This document shows, one piece after another, positions 53,915-62,689 of a stretch of 64,000 nucleotides of DNA (positions are counted from its first letter, which is position 1; each line of letters opens with the position of its first letter). The stretch is from Demequina maris. Its GTDB lineage: Bacteria; Actinomycetota; Actinomycetes; Actinomycetales; Demequinaceae. The position numbers and the translations under genes are program-made. Location: positions 186,001 to 250,000 of the forward strand of contig NZ_BBLX01000003.1 of NCBI RefSeq assembly GCF_000971155.1. The letters run 5' to 3'. The notes beneath the pieces were generated by a model. It saw only the letters and a program-made list of their open reading frames with translations, searched no databases and was not told where the DNA came from.

Positions 53915-54325
53915 CTAGCCCGCCGCCGCGGCGTCGTCGAGCGCGCCCTGGATGGACTCGAGGAAGGCCGGCGACGTGTAGGACGAGCCCGACACGGCCT
54001 CGACGTCGGCGCTCTGCGCCTCGATGACCTTGTCGCGCAGCTCGGGGATGGCGCGGGCGTTGATCTCGACGGACTCGGGCGCGTCGGTGCCGGCCTCGAT
54101 GGCCTGCACGTCCGTGATCGCACCGCCCTCGATCGTGACCTGCGCCTGGTAGCCGCCGCGCGCGTTCTCGATGCGCGGCCCGTCGTACGTGCCGTCGGCG
54201 TACGCGACGTCCGTCGTGGCGCCCGCCGCGGACTCCGCGTCCGCGTCCCCGCCGCATGCGCTCAGCACCGTCGCGGCGGCTCCCGCGAAGGCGAGCACGC
54301 CCGCCGTCCTGGTCATCGTCCTCAT
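53915..54325 (-). CDS. FMN-binding domain lipoprotein
   Basis: 136 residues. Signal peptide with lipobox LSAC near residues 21-24, a short linker, then the FMN-binding domain (IENARGGYQAQVTIEGGAITDVQAIEAG) closing in ADVEAVSGSSYTSPAFLESIQGALDD. Strongly similar to the next gene's domain but without the spacer, so its flavin should sit close to the membrane. Acceptor motif reads SGSS rather than SGAT. Confidence 0.88.
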   Translation of the reverse strand: MRTMTRTAGVLAFAGAAATVLSACGGDADAESAAGATTDVAYADGTYDGPRIENARGGYQAQVTIEGGAITDVQAIEAGTDAPESVEINARAIPELRDKVIEAQSADVEAVSGSSYTSPAFLESIQGALDDAAAAG

Positions 54326-54335
54326 CGTGTCCCCT

Positions 54336-55679
54336 TCACCATCCGAACCTCTCCCGATGCACGGCCGTCGCGGGCACGCCCGCGGCGCGCGCGTCGAGCT
54401 CGACCGCGTCGGCCCACCGCACGGGGCCGCACACGTAGACGTCGCGCGACGCGACGTCGGGCACCAGCGCGCCCAGGCTCTCCCCCGCCGCGGTGCCCCA
54501 CCCGGACCCGCGCGGGCCGGCCACCACCACGACCTCGGCGTCGCGCTCCGCGGCGAGCGCCTCGACCTCGTCGATGAGCGGCGCCTCCTCGCGCGAGCGC
54601 ACGCGCAGCACCACCGTGCACGGCGCCTGCGCCTCCTCGAGCAGCGCGCGGATGGGGGTGACGCCGATGCCGGACGCGACGAGCACCGAGCCGGGCGCGG
54701 TGCGCTCGACGTCGGTGAAGATCCCCAGCGGCCCCTCGGCGAGCACGCGCGTGCCGACGCGCAGGCCGGCGACCGCCGCGGACGCGTCGCCCGAGGGCTT
54801 GACGGTGATCCGCAGCGAGTCGGGGCGCGGCGCGCGCGACAGCGACCACGGGTGCGCCTGCGTCCACCGCTGCCGGTCGAGGAAGCGCCACAGCAGGAAC
54901 TGGCCGGGCCGGGCGCCGAGCCGGTCGAGGCCGCGCCCGCTCATCACGACGCTCGTGGAGCCGTCCGGCTGGGGCTCGACCGCGGCGACACGGAGGTCGT
55001 GCCGGGCGAGCAGGACGAGCGGGCGGACGATGCGGAAGACGAGGAACGAGCCGACGGCCAGGGTCCACAGCGCGAGCCAGAACCACCACGCCGCTCCCCC
55101 GTCGCGGAAGGTCGACCCCTCGAGGAACTGGTGCGGGACCACGGCGGCGATCGCGACGTAGACGAGCAGGTGGACCGCGTGCCAGCGCTCGTAGCGCCAG
55201 CGCGAGCGCACCATCACGAGCGACGTCGCGACGACGATCGTGAACAGCCCGAGCCCGACCTGCGCGGCCACCATGAACCAGCCGAGGTCCCACAGCGCGA
55301 CGGCCTCGGTCAGGATCGAGCGGCCGTCGTAGCGGGCGTTCATCACGAGGACGAGCCCCACATGGACGAGCATGAGGATGAAGGCGACCTTGCCGAGGCG
55401 CGTGTGGATCGCGGCGGCGCGGTCGTGGCCGAGCGCGCGCTCGACGTACGGCGCGCGCGAGATCAGCGTGATCTGCGACAGGACGAGGACCGCGGCGACG
55501 ATGCCGGCGACGCGCCCGAGGCCGTAGACGTGGTCGATCGGGGAGGTGACGAGCAGCCCTCCCGACGCGACGAACAGCGCGACGCCGACCGCGGCCACGA
55601 GGTAGATCGAGGCTTCCAGCCCGTCGCGCCACCAGCCCCGCCGGGCGGTGCGCCGCGCGTACGCCTCGACGGTGCTCAC
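54336..55679 (-). CDS. Ferric-reductase-like membrane flavohaem oxidoreductase (2)
   Basis: 447 residues from a GTG (VSTVEAYARRTARRG) with CGGAGG upstream. About six transmembrane helices with haem-ligand candidates in HTRLGKVAFILMLVHVGLVL and RWHAVHLLVYVAIAAVVPHQF; then an FAD domain with PGQFLLWRFLDRQRWTQAHPWSLSRA (HPxS) and an NAD(P) domain with VASGIGVTPIRALLE and DVYVCGPVRWADAV. Moves electrons from NAD(P)H via FAD and b-haem across the membrane. Paralogue of the next gene; both end in FxW. Confidence 0.9.
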   Translation of the reverse strand: MSTVEAYARRTARRGWWRDGLEASIYLVAAVGVALFVASGGLLVTSPIDHVYGLGRVAGIVAAVLVLSQITLISRAPYVERALGHDRAAAIHTRLGKVAFILMLVHVGLVLVMNARYDGRSILTEAVALWDLGWFMVAAQVGLGLFTIVVATSLVMVRSRWRYERWHAVHLLVYVAIAAVVPHQFLEGSTFRDGGAAWWFWLALWTLAVGSFLVFRIVRPLVLLARHDLRVAAVEPQPDGSTSVVMSGRGLDRLGARPGQFLLWRFLDRQRWTQAHPWSLSRAPRPDSLRITVKPSGDASAAVAGLRVGTRVLAEGPLGIFTDVERTAPGSVLVASGIGVTPIRALLEEAQAPCTVVLRVRSREEAPLIDEVEALAAERDAEVVVVAGPRGSGWGTAAGESLGALVPDVASRDVYVCGPVRWADAVELDARAAGVPATAVHRERFGW

Positions 55680-55767
55680 GGGACCTCCGGGGGCTCGGGG
55701 ACGGGCTTGTCCGGGCAACGCGCGCGGGCGTCCGATCGTTCCGCCGCGCGCACGTGCATCGTACTTG

Positions 55768-57186
55768 CTACCAGGCGAACTCCTCCGCGTGGCGGCGCTC
55801 GGCCGGCACCCCGGCGGCCGTCGCATCGTCCATCACGGCGTCGACCCAGGGCTGCGGGCCGCACGCGTAGACGTCGGCGCCGGCGATGGTGGGCACGAGC
55901 TGGGACAGCGTGACCGGCAGGGCGGCGGGCGACCAGCCGTCGCCGCGGGCGCCCGTGAGGACGTGGAGGTGGGCGCCGCGGGCCGCGGCGAGCTCGCGGA
56001 ACTCGTCGAGGTGCGGGATCTCCGCCTCGGAGTGCGCGCGCACCACGACGGTGCAGCCGCCCGCCCGGAAGTCGGCGGACTCGAGCAGCGCGAGGATGGG
56101 CGTGATGCCCACGCCCGCGCCGGCGAGCACGAGGTGGTCGCCCGAGCGCGACGCGTCCGTGAAGATGCCGAGCGGACCCTCGACCATGACCCGCGTGCCG
56201 GGCTTGAGGTCGCGCAGCGCGGACGAGCCGTCGCCGAGCGGCTTGACGGTGATCCGCATCCAGCCGTCGCGCACGGTCCGCGACAGCGAGTACGGGTGCG
56301 CCTGGCCCCACATGTCGGCCTGGAGGAAGCGGAAGAGGAAGAACTGGCCGCCCTGGGCGTTCAGACGGCGCAGCTGGCGCCCGTGCATCGCGACCACGGT
56401 CGAGCCGTCGGGCAGCGTGCCGACGGCGGCGACGCGGATCCGGTGGCGCAGGAAGCGCGCGAGGGGACGGACCACGCGGTACGCGAGGAGGCCGCCGACT
56501 GCGACGGTCCACAGCACCACCCAGTACCACCACGCGAAGCCCATGCTCATGAAGCTCTGGCCGTCGGTCAGCTGGTGCGGGATCGACAGGCCCACCGCGA
56601 GGTAGCTGAAGAGGTGGACCGCGTGCCAGTTCTCGTATCGCCAGCGGCTCCGCACGATGGCGTACGAGGTGATCACCACCGCGCACAGCACCACGAAGCC
56701 CACGCTGGCCATGAACATCGGGCCGCCGTAGCCCACGACGAAGTCCCAGGTCTGCGCGAGCAGGCCGGTCTGGGTGGGCATCGCGTAGCCGGCGATCAGC
56801 AGCACGATGTGCGCGATGATCACGAGGAAGCCGATGCGCCCCAGCTGGGAGTGGATCCGCGCGGCGCGGTCGTGCCCGATCGCCTGCTCGACGAGCGGGA
56901 TGCGGGCGATGAGGATGAGCTGGGCCATGATCATCGTCGACGCGGCGATGCCGGCGACGCGGCCCAGCGTGGTGAGCAGGCCGGCGACGGTGGTGACGTC
57001 GACCGAGCCCGAGGCGAGCATGAGCGACAGGCCGCCGACGCCGGCGAGCCAGGCGGCCGCCTCGAGCGTGTCGCGGCGGCGGCTGCGCGTGACGGCGCGG
57101 TCGCGGCGGGCGCGCAGGCGGGGATCGACGGCGTGGTGCGGCGCGGGCGCACGATGCGTGACGGGCCGGGTCGCTGCGGCGGTCAT
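55768..57186 (-). CDS. Ferric-reductase-like membrane flavohaem oxidoreductase (1)
   Basis: 472 residues, start overlapping the stop of the upstream FMN-binding gene (ATGA). Same layout as its paralogue: haem-histidine helices (HSQLGRIGFLVIIAHIVLL; NWHAVHLFSYLAVGLSIPHQL), FAD motif QAHPYSLSRTV, NAD(P) motif AGAGVGITPILALLE and DVYACGPQPWVDAV. The Arg-rich N-terminus (about 40 residues) is cytoplasmic. Probably feeds electrons to the flavinylated proteins of the operon. Confidence 0.9.
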   Translation of the reverse strand: MTAAATRPVTHRAPAPHHAVDPRLRARRDRAVTRSRRRDTLEAAAWLAGVGGLSLMLASGSVDVTTVAGLLTTLGRVAGIAASTMIMAQLILIARIPLVEQAIGHDRAARIHSQLGRIGFLVIIAHIVLLIAGYAMPTQTGLLAQTWDFVVGYGGPMFMASVGFVVLCAVVITSYAIVRSRWRYENWHAVHLFSYLAVGLSIPHQLTDGQSFMSMGFAWWYWVVLWTVAVGGLLAYRVVRPLARFLRHRIRVAAVGTLPDGSTVVAMHGRQLRRLNAQGGQFFLFRFLQADMWGQAHPYSLSRTVRDGWMRITVKPLGDGSSALRDLKPGTRVMVEGPLGIFTDASRSGDHLVLAGAGVGITPILALLESADFRAGGCTVVVRAHSEAEIPHLDEFRELAAARGAHLHVLTGARGDGWSPAALPVTLSQLVPTIAGADVYACGPQPWVDAVMDDATAAGVPAERRHAEEFAW

Positions 57187-57770
57187 GCGAGCCCCGCGAC
57201 CTGCATCGCGCTGTAGACGGCCTCCTCGACGGCCTCGGACGTGAAGCTCGCGCCGGAGACGTAGCCGACGTTGACGTCCTGCGCCTCGAGGATGGCCTGC
57301 TCGAGGACCGGGATCGCGTAGTCGTTGATCTGCTGCGAATGGTGGTCCGCCTCGCCCGACTGGAGCCAGTCGATCGCGGTCACCTGCCCGCCCTCGACGG
57401 TGATCTCGGCCTGGAAGACGCCGTAGCGGCTGCTGATCGCCTCGCCGTCGTATGTGCCGCTGCCGCTGCTGTCCGCCGTGGACGAGTCGGTGGTGCCCGA
57501 GTCGGTGGTGCCCGTCGAGGTGTCCGACGGGGTCGACGTGTCGGTGGGCGTCGAGGTGTCCGTCGAGGTGTCGGTCGACGAGTCCGTCGACGTGTCCGTC
57601 GACCCGGAGGAGGTCCCGGTGGAGGTGTCGGTGGTCGCGCCCTGCTGGGCCTCGGCGACCGTCTGGGTGGACGCATCGTCCGGCCAGAGGAAGCCCGAGC
57701 CCATCACGGCGCCGGTCGACAGCAGGGTGGCGGAGAGGCCGGTGACGAGGATGCCGGAGGATCGCTTCAT
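57183..57770 (-). CDS. FMN-binding domain protein with Thr/Ser/Asp repeat spacer
   Basis: 195 residues, first gene of the flavin operon. Signal-anchor (ILVTGLSATLLSTGAVMG), then about 65 residues of TDTST/STDTS-type repeats (roughly 44-108), then an FMN-binding domain (SSRYGVFQAEITVEGGQVTAIDWLQSGEADHHSQQIN) ending in VGYVSGASFTSEAVEEAVYSAM. The acceptor would be Ser in SGAS. Lower sequence similarity to the other two FMN domains than those have to each other. Confidence 0.87.
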   Translation of the reverse strand: MKRSSGILVTGLSATLLSTGAVMGSGFLWPDDASTQTVAEAQQGATTDTSTGTSSGSTDTSTDSSTDTSTDTSTPTDTSTPSDTSTGTTDSGTTDSSTADSSGSGTYDGEAISSRYGVFQAEITVEGGQVTAIDWLQSGEADHHSQQINDYAIPVLEQAILEAQDVNVGYVSGASFTSEAVEEAVYSAMQVAGLA

Positions 57771-57777
57771 ACCCCCA

Positions 57778-57807
57778 ATATCAGCGGCGGTACCTGAGAG
57801 CCCTCAA
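57778..57807 (-). promoter_or_regulatory. Candidate promoter of the flavin operon
   Basis: On the minus strand TTGAGG (57802-57807), 18-base spacer, TGATAT (57778-57783), then GGGGGT and the ATG at 57770. The leader would be only a few bases long. Confidence 0.35.
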
Positions 57808-57841
57808 AGGTCGACCTGGGAGTTGGCTGAGAGGAGCGGCG

Positions 57842-58915
57842 TCAGACGAGCGCGCCGCGCAGCACCACGTGGCGCGGCGTGCACAGCGCCGCGATGCCCT
57901 CGCGCGGGTCCTCGGAGTACACGACGAGGTCCGCGGGGGCGCCCTCCTCGAGGCCCGGCGCGCCGAGGAACTCGCGTGCCCGCCACGAGGCCATCGCGAC
58001 CACCTCGGCGTCGGGGATGCCGGCGGCGGCCATGAGGGCGGCCTCGGCCGGCAGCGCGCCGTGTCCGATCGTGCCGCCCGCGTCGGTGCCGACGAGCAGC
58101 GGCACCCCCGCCTCGTGCAGCGCGAGGGCGTGCGCGAAGCGACGCTCGTGCATCGGCCGCATGCGCGCCGCGTAGGCGGGGAAGCGGGCCTCGCCCTGGG
58201 CGGCGTAGCCCTCGAAGTTGGCGACCTGAAGCAGGGTCGGGACGACGGGGATGCCGCGGCGCGCCGCCTCGTCCATGTGGTCGGCGGTCATGCCGGTGCC
58301 GTGCTCGATGCAGTCGATGCCGGCGTCGAGGAGCGCGTCCATGGTCTCGGTGGCGAACGTGTGCGCGGTGACGCGCGCGCCCGCCTCGTGGGCCGCGGCG
58401 ACGCCCTCGGCGAGCACGTCCGCCGGCCACAGCGGCGTGAGGTCGCCGACCTCGCGGTCGATCCAGTCGGCGATGATCTTGACCCAGCCGTCGCCCTTGC
58501 GCGCCTCCTCGGCCATGGCCGTGGGCAGGTCGGCGACGTCGATCTCGCGGGCGTAGTGGCGCAGGTAGCGCATGGGGCGCGCGATGAACCGGCCCGCACG
58601 GATGAGGCGCGGCGCCGTGGTGACGCCGTCGAGGAAGCGCGTGTCCGTGGGCGAGCCCGCGTCCCGGATCAGCAGCGTGCCCGCGTCGCGGTCGACCAGC
58701 GCCTGCTTGAGCGCGAGGTCGGGGTCGACCGCTCCCCCGCTGTCGAGGCCCACGTGGCAGTGCACGTCGACCAGCCCGGGCAGCACGAAGCCGTCCACCT
58801 CGTGGCGCGCCGCCACCTCCGGCGGCTCGAACGTGAGGCGCCCCTCCACCACCCAGGCCTCGTCGCGAACGTCGTCGTCCCCGACGATCACGGGCCCGGT
58901 GAGGTGGAGGGCCAT
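57842..58915 (-). CDS. Metal-dependent amidohydrolase
   Basis: 357 residues. HxH in LVDVHCHVGLD near residues 50-54, possible carbamylated lysine region GWVKIIADWIDR, later His in ARVTAHTFATE and CIEHGTGMTADHMDEAA, and the metal Asp in LLVGTDAGGTIGHG, so the amidohydrolase-superfamily site is complete; related to imidazolonepropionase/prolidase-like members. Substrate not deducible. Directly behind ffh with one base between stop and start. Confidence 0.88.
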   Translation of the reverse strand: MALHLTGPVIVGDDDVRDEAWVVEGRLTFEPPEVAARHEVDGFVLPGLVDVHCHVGLDSGGAVDPDLALKQALVDRDAGTLLIRDAGSPTDTRFLDGVTTAPRLIRAGRFIARPMRYLRHYAREIDVADLPTAMAEEARKGDGWVKIIADWIDREVGDLTPLWPADVLAEGVAAAHEAGARVTAHTFATETMDALLDAGIDCIEHGTGMTADHMDEAARRGIPVVPTLLQVANFEGYAAQGEARFPAYAARMRPMHERRFAHALALHEAGVPLLVGTDAGGTIGHGALPAEAALMAAAGIPDAEVVAMASWRAREFLGAPGLEEGAPADLVVYSEDPREGIAALCTPRHVVLRGALV

Positions 58916-58916
58916 G

Positions 58917-60518
58917 TCAGCGTCCCAGGTACTTCGAGAGGTCCGCGTTCAAGGCGTCGCGGTCGACGTCCTGCGGCGGCCGCTGGCCGAGCCCGAAGGC
59001 CGAGCCCTGCGACGCCGCCGGGGCGGACGCCGCCCGGTTCCTCGCATCGGCCTCCTGCTGGGCGCGCTTGGCGGGGTTGCCGGACTTGCCCTTGACCTTG
59101 CGCTGCGGCGCCTGCTTGCCCTTGGACTTCTTGCCGCCGGGCAGGCCGCCGAACGCGCCGGGCCCGCCGCCCGCTCCGGGCATCTGCGGCATGCCGCCGC
59201 TGCGGGACATCGCGCGCATCATCTGCTGCGCCTGCTCGAAGCGCTTGATGAGCGAGTTGATGTCCGAGACCTGCATGCCGGAGCCCTTGGCGATGCGCGC
59301 GCGGCGCGAGCCGTTGAGGACCTTGGGGTTCTCGCGCTCGAGCGGCGTCATCGACTGGATGATCGCCTCGGTGCGGACCAGCTCGCGCTCGTCGAAGTTC
59401 TCGATCTGGTCGCGGATCTGCCCCATGCCCGGGAGCATGGTCAGCATCTTCTTCATCGAGCCCATGTTCTTGAGCTGCTGCATCTGGCTGAGGAAGTCCG
59501 CGAGCGTGAAGTCCTCGCCCTTGGAGACCTTCTCGGCCATGCGCTCGGCCTCGGCCTGGTCGAACGTGCGCTCGGCCTGCTCGATGAGCGTGAGGATGTC
59601 GCCCATGTCGAGGATGCGCGACGCCATGCGGTCGGGGTGGAACACCTCGAAGTCGTCGAGCTTCTCGCCCGTCGACGCGAACATGATGGGGCGGCCGGTG
59701 ACCTCGGCCACGGAGAGCGCGGCGCCGCCTCGCGCGTCGCCGTCGAGCTTGGTGAGGACCACGCCGGTGAAGTCGACGCCCTCCTGGAAGGCGGTGGCGG
59801 TCGCCACGGCGTCCTGACCGATCATCGCGTCGATGACGAACAGGACCTCGTCGGGGTCGGTGGCCTTGCGGATGTCCGCGGCCTGGCGCATGAGCTCCTG
59901 GTCGATGCCGAGGCGGCCCGCGGTGTCGATGATGACGACGCTGTGCTGGCGCTGCTCGGCCTCCTTGAGGCCCTTCTTCGCGACCTTGACGGGGTTGCCG
60001 CGCGGGCGCTCGTCCTCGCGCGTCACGCCCGCCTCGGGGGCGAAGACCGGCACGCCGGCGCGCTCGCCGACGACCTTGAGCTGCGTGACGGCGTTGGGGC
60101 GCTGGAGGTCCGCGGCGACCAGCAGCGGGGTGTGGCCCTGCTGCTTGAGGTGGTGTGCGAGCTTGCCGGCGAGCGTGGTCTTTCCGGCGCCCTGAAGGCC
60201 GGCGAGCATGATGACCGTCGGGCCGGTCTTCGAGAAGCGCATCGCGCGGGTCTCGCCGCCGAGGATGCCGATGAGCTCCTCGTTGACGATCTTGACGACC
60301 TGCTGGCCCGGGTTGAGCGCGCCCGACACCTCGGCGCCGAGCGCGCGCTCGCGGATGTTCGAGGTGAAGGTGCGGACCACGGGGACGGCGACGTCGGCGT
60401 CGAGCAGAGCGCGACGGATCTCGCGGATGGTGCCGTCGATGTCCGCCTCGGAGAGGCGGCCCTTGCCCCGCAGGTTGCGGAACGTCTCTGTCAGGCGATC
60501 GGAGAGGTTGGCGAACAC
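58917..60518 (-). CDS. ffh: Signal recognition particle protein Ffh
   Basis: 533 residues from a GTG (VFANLSDRLTETFRNLRGKG), AAGGGA upstream. NG GTPase domain with GLQGAGKTTLAGKLAHHL, DTAGRLGIDQEL and TKLDGDARGGAALS, then the Met-rich M domain (MQQLKNMGSMKKMLTMLPGMGQI, GSGMQVSDINSLIKRFEQAQQMMRAM) and a long Gly/Lys/Ala-rich tail. Binds signal peptides and 4.5S RNA; no ffs gene was seen in the window. Confidence 0.96.
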   Translation of the reverse strand: MFANLSDRLTETFRNLRGKGRLSEADIDGTIREIRRALLDADVAVPVVRTFTSNIRERALGAEVSGALNPGQQVVKIVNEELIGILGGETRAMRFSKTGPTVIMLAGLQGAGKTTLAGKLAHHLKQQGHTPLLVAADLQRPNAVTQLKVVGERAGVPVFAPEAGVTREDERPRGNPVKVAKKGLKEAEQRQHSVVIIDTAGRLGIDQELMRQAADIRKATDPDEVLFVIDAMIGQDAVATATAFQEGVDFTGVVLTKLDGDARGGAALSVAEVTGRPIMFASTGEKLDDFEVFHPDRMASRILDMGDILTLIEQAERTFDQAEAERMAEKVSKGEDFTLADFLSQMQQLKNMGSMKKMLTMLPGMGQIRDQIENFDERELVRTEAIIQSMTPLERENPKVLNGSRRARIAKGSGMQVSDINSLIKRFEQAQQMMRAMSRSGGMPQMPGAGGGPGAFGGLPGGKKSKGKQAPQRKVKGKSGNPAKRAQQEADARNRAASAPAASQGSAFGLGQRPPQDVDRDALNADLSKYLGR

Positions 60519-60547
60519 GGATATCCCTTCACAACGTGCCCACCAGA

Positions 60548-62326
60548 CTACCGAACCGGGGACGCCCCTCCGGTGCCGAGCGCCGCGCGGGCCCGGTCGG
60601 TCAGCGTGTCGACCAGCTGGGCGCGCCACGCGGTCCACACCTTCGGCCCGGCGGCCTTGGAGTCCGCCTCGGTGAGCGCCCGCAGGATCTCGAGCAGGTC
60701 GGCACGATGCTCGATCGCGTCGAGCAGCGCCGCGACGGTCGCCGGGTCCTCGGGATCCTTGGTGGTCGCGAGCACGGACAGCGTGAGGTGCTGGCGCACC
60801 AGTAGCTCGAGGTCGTGCGCGGTGCCCTCGGACAGGCCCATGCGGGCGGCGATCGCGGGGATGAGCGCGGCGCCGTCCACCGAATGGTCGGTGGCGTCCG
60901 CGCGCTTGCCGATGTCGTGCAGCAGCGCAGCGAGGTGCAGGAGGTCCGAGCGGTGCGCGCCGCGACGGTGCTTCGCGGCGATCGTGACGGACTCGAGCAT
61001 GTGCCGGTCGACCGTGTAGAGGTGGATGGGGCTGCGCTGGGGACGGTTGCGCACGCCCTCCCACTCGGGGATCCAGCGGACCGTGAGGCCGTGCAGGTCC
61101 ATGGCCTCCCACACGGCGACCAGGTGCGCGCTGCCGCGCAGCAGGTCGCGGAGGTAGGTGCGGGCCTCCGTGGGCCACGGCTCGGGGAGGTCCGGGCAGC
61201 GCTGCAGTGAGTCCAGCAGCGTGGGGGTGAACGTGAGGCCCGTCGTGGCGGCGGTGGCCGCCGCGCGCAGCGGGAGCAGCGCATCGGCCTCCGCGGCGTA
61301 GCCGGGCGCGAGCGCGAGCTCGCCATCCACGTCGATGAGCCCCTCGGCCACCTTGACGTGGCGGGGCGCGGCGGCGCGGCGGCGCGCGAGGAACGCGCGC
61401 GAGCCCACGCCGGAGCGCTCGAGCGACCGGCGCGCGCCGCGCTCGGTGGTGTCGAGCGCGAAGGCGACGATGCGGCCGGCCTCGCCGATCGCGGCGAGCA
61501 GGTCGTCGGGGTCGTCGTAGCCGAGGCGCGCGGCGACCTCGGGGGCGACGTGGCGGCCGAGCACGTTGACGCTGCGGCCGGTCTCGAGCTGGAGGGCGTC
61601 GCGCACGTCCAGCAGCAGGTCGCCCGCGGCGTCGACGGCGCCGTGCGGGCGGTCGGTGAGCCAGGTCGCGGACAGCGCGGTCAGGCTGACGTAGTCGCGC
61701 AGCCCCCCGCGCGCCTCCTTGAGGTGGGGCTCGATGAGGTACGCGAGCTCGCCGTGGCGCTCCGCGCGGGCGCGCGAGGCGGCGAGGAGGTCGGGCAGGC
61801 GCTTGCGCGCCGCGGCGCGCCAGTCCTGGTAGATGTGCGTGCGGGCCTGGAGCAGCAGCTGCTCGTCGCCCGCGATGAGGTGGAGGTCCAGCAGCCCGGC
61901 CGCCGCGGCCAGGTCCTTGGACGCGACCTGGCGGCACTCGGTGAGCGTGCGCATCGAGTGGTCGAGCTCGAGGCCCGCGTCCCAGATGGGGTACCAGAGG
62001 CGCTGCGCGAGCTCCGCGACGGCATCCTTCTTCAGGGTCGACCCGTCGTGCAGGATCACGAGGTCGAGGTCCGACGCGGGGCCCGCGTCGCCGCGGCCCA
62101 CGGACCCGACGGCACCGAAGGCGATGCCGTCGCGCAGGCCGTCGGCGTGGTCGTCCCAGTGCTCCTTCAGGTGGGCGAACACGAAGTCCGCCATCGCCTG
62201 CCGGCGCTGCCTGCCGGGCAGCCCGCTCGCGGCGAGCTGCTCGGCGCGTTCTCTCCTCAGACGCTTGAGGTCCCGCACCCCTCGGGGGTGCGGGACCTCA
62301 GCGCGGGAGCCTTCACGGCTCTCCAT
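60548..62326 (-). CDS. glnD: PII nucleotidyltransferase GlnD, lacking ACT domains
   Basis: 592 residues in the longest frame (start uncertain). Nucleotidyltransferase [22 protein letters not shown] near 70-90, a helical connector, and the HD domain [15 protein letters not shown] near 465-480. The protein ends about 45 residues after the HD region ([22 protein letters not shown]) and ffh follows 30 bases later, so the two C-terminal ACT domains of the usual ~750-850-residue enzymes are missing. In actinobacteria GlnD adenylylates GlnK, encoded next door. Confidence 0.9.
   Translation of the reverse strand: MESREGSRAEVPHPRGVRDLKRLRRERAEQLAASGLPGRQRRQAMADFVFAHLKEHWDDHADGLRDGIAFGAVGSVGRGDAGPASDLDLVILHDGSTLKKDAVAELAQRLWYPIWDAGLELDHSMRTLTECRQVASKDLAAAAGLLDLHLIAGDEQLLLQARTHIYQDWRAAARKRLPDLLAASRARAERHGELAYLIEPHLKEARGGLRDYVSLTALSATWLTDRPHGAVDAAGDLLLDVRDALQLETGRSVNVLGRHVAPEVAARLGYDDPDDLLAAIGEAGRIVAFALDTTERGARRSLERSGVGSRAFLARRRAAAPRHVKVAEGLIDVDGELALAPGYAAEADALLPLRAAATAATTGLTFTPTLLDSLQRCPDLPEPWPTEARTYLRDLLRGSAHLVAVWEAMDLHGLTVRWIPEWEGVRNRPQRSPIHLYTVDRHMLESVTIAAKHRRGAHRSDLLHLAALLHDIGKRADATDHSVDGAALIPAIAARMGLSEGTAHDLELLVRQHLTLSVLATTKDPEDPATVAALLDAIEHRADLLEILRALTEADSKAAGPKVWTAWRAQLVDTLTDRARAALGTGGASPVR
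62266..62300 (-). terminator. 16-bp perfect hairpin between glnK and glnD
   Basis: TGAGGTCCCGCACCCC (62266-62281) and GGGGTGCGGGACCTCA (62285-62300), loop TCG, 48 bases past the glnK stop. It lies inside the first 20 codons of the longest glnD frame, so either glnD starts later or the stem is coding as well. Confidence 0.75.
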
Positions 62327-62347
62327 CTGTCCGGCGGTCTCCCCTGC

Positions 62348-62689
<342 letters not shown>

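Noticed and set aside
57842-58915. Including the amidohydrolase in the flavin operon
   Set aside because: It ends at 57842, upstream of a separate candidate promoter and start at 57770, and is coupled to ffh instead.
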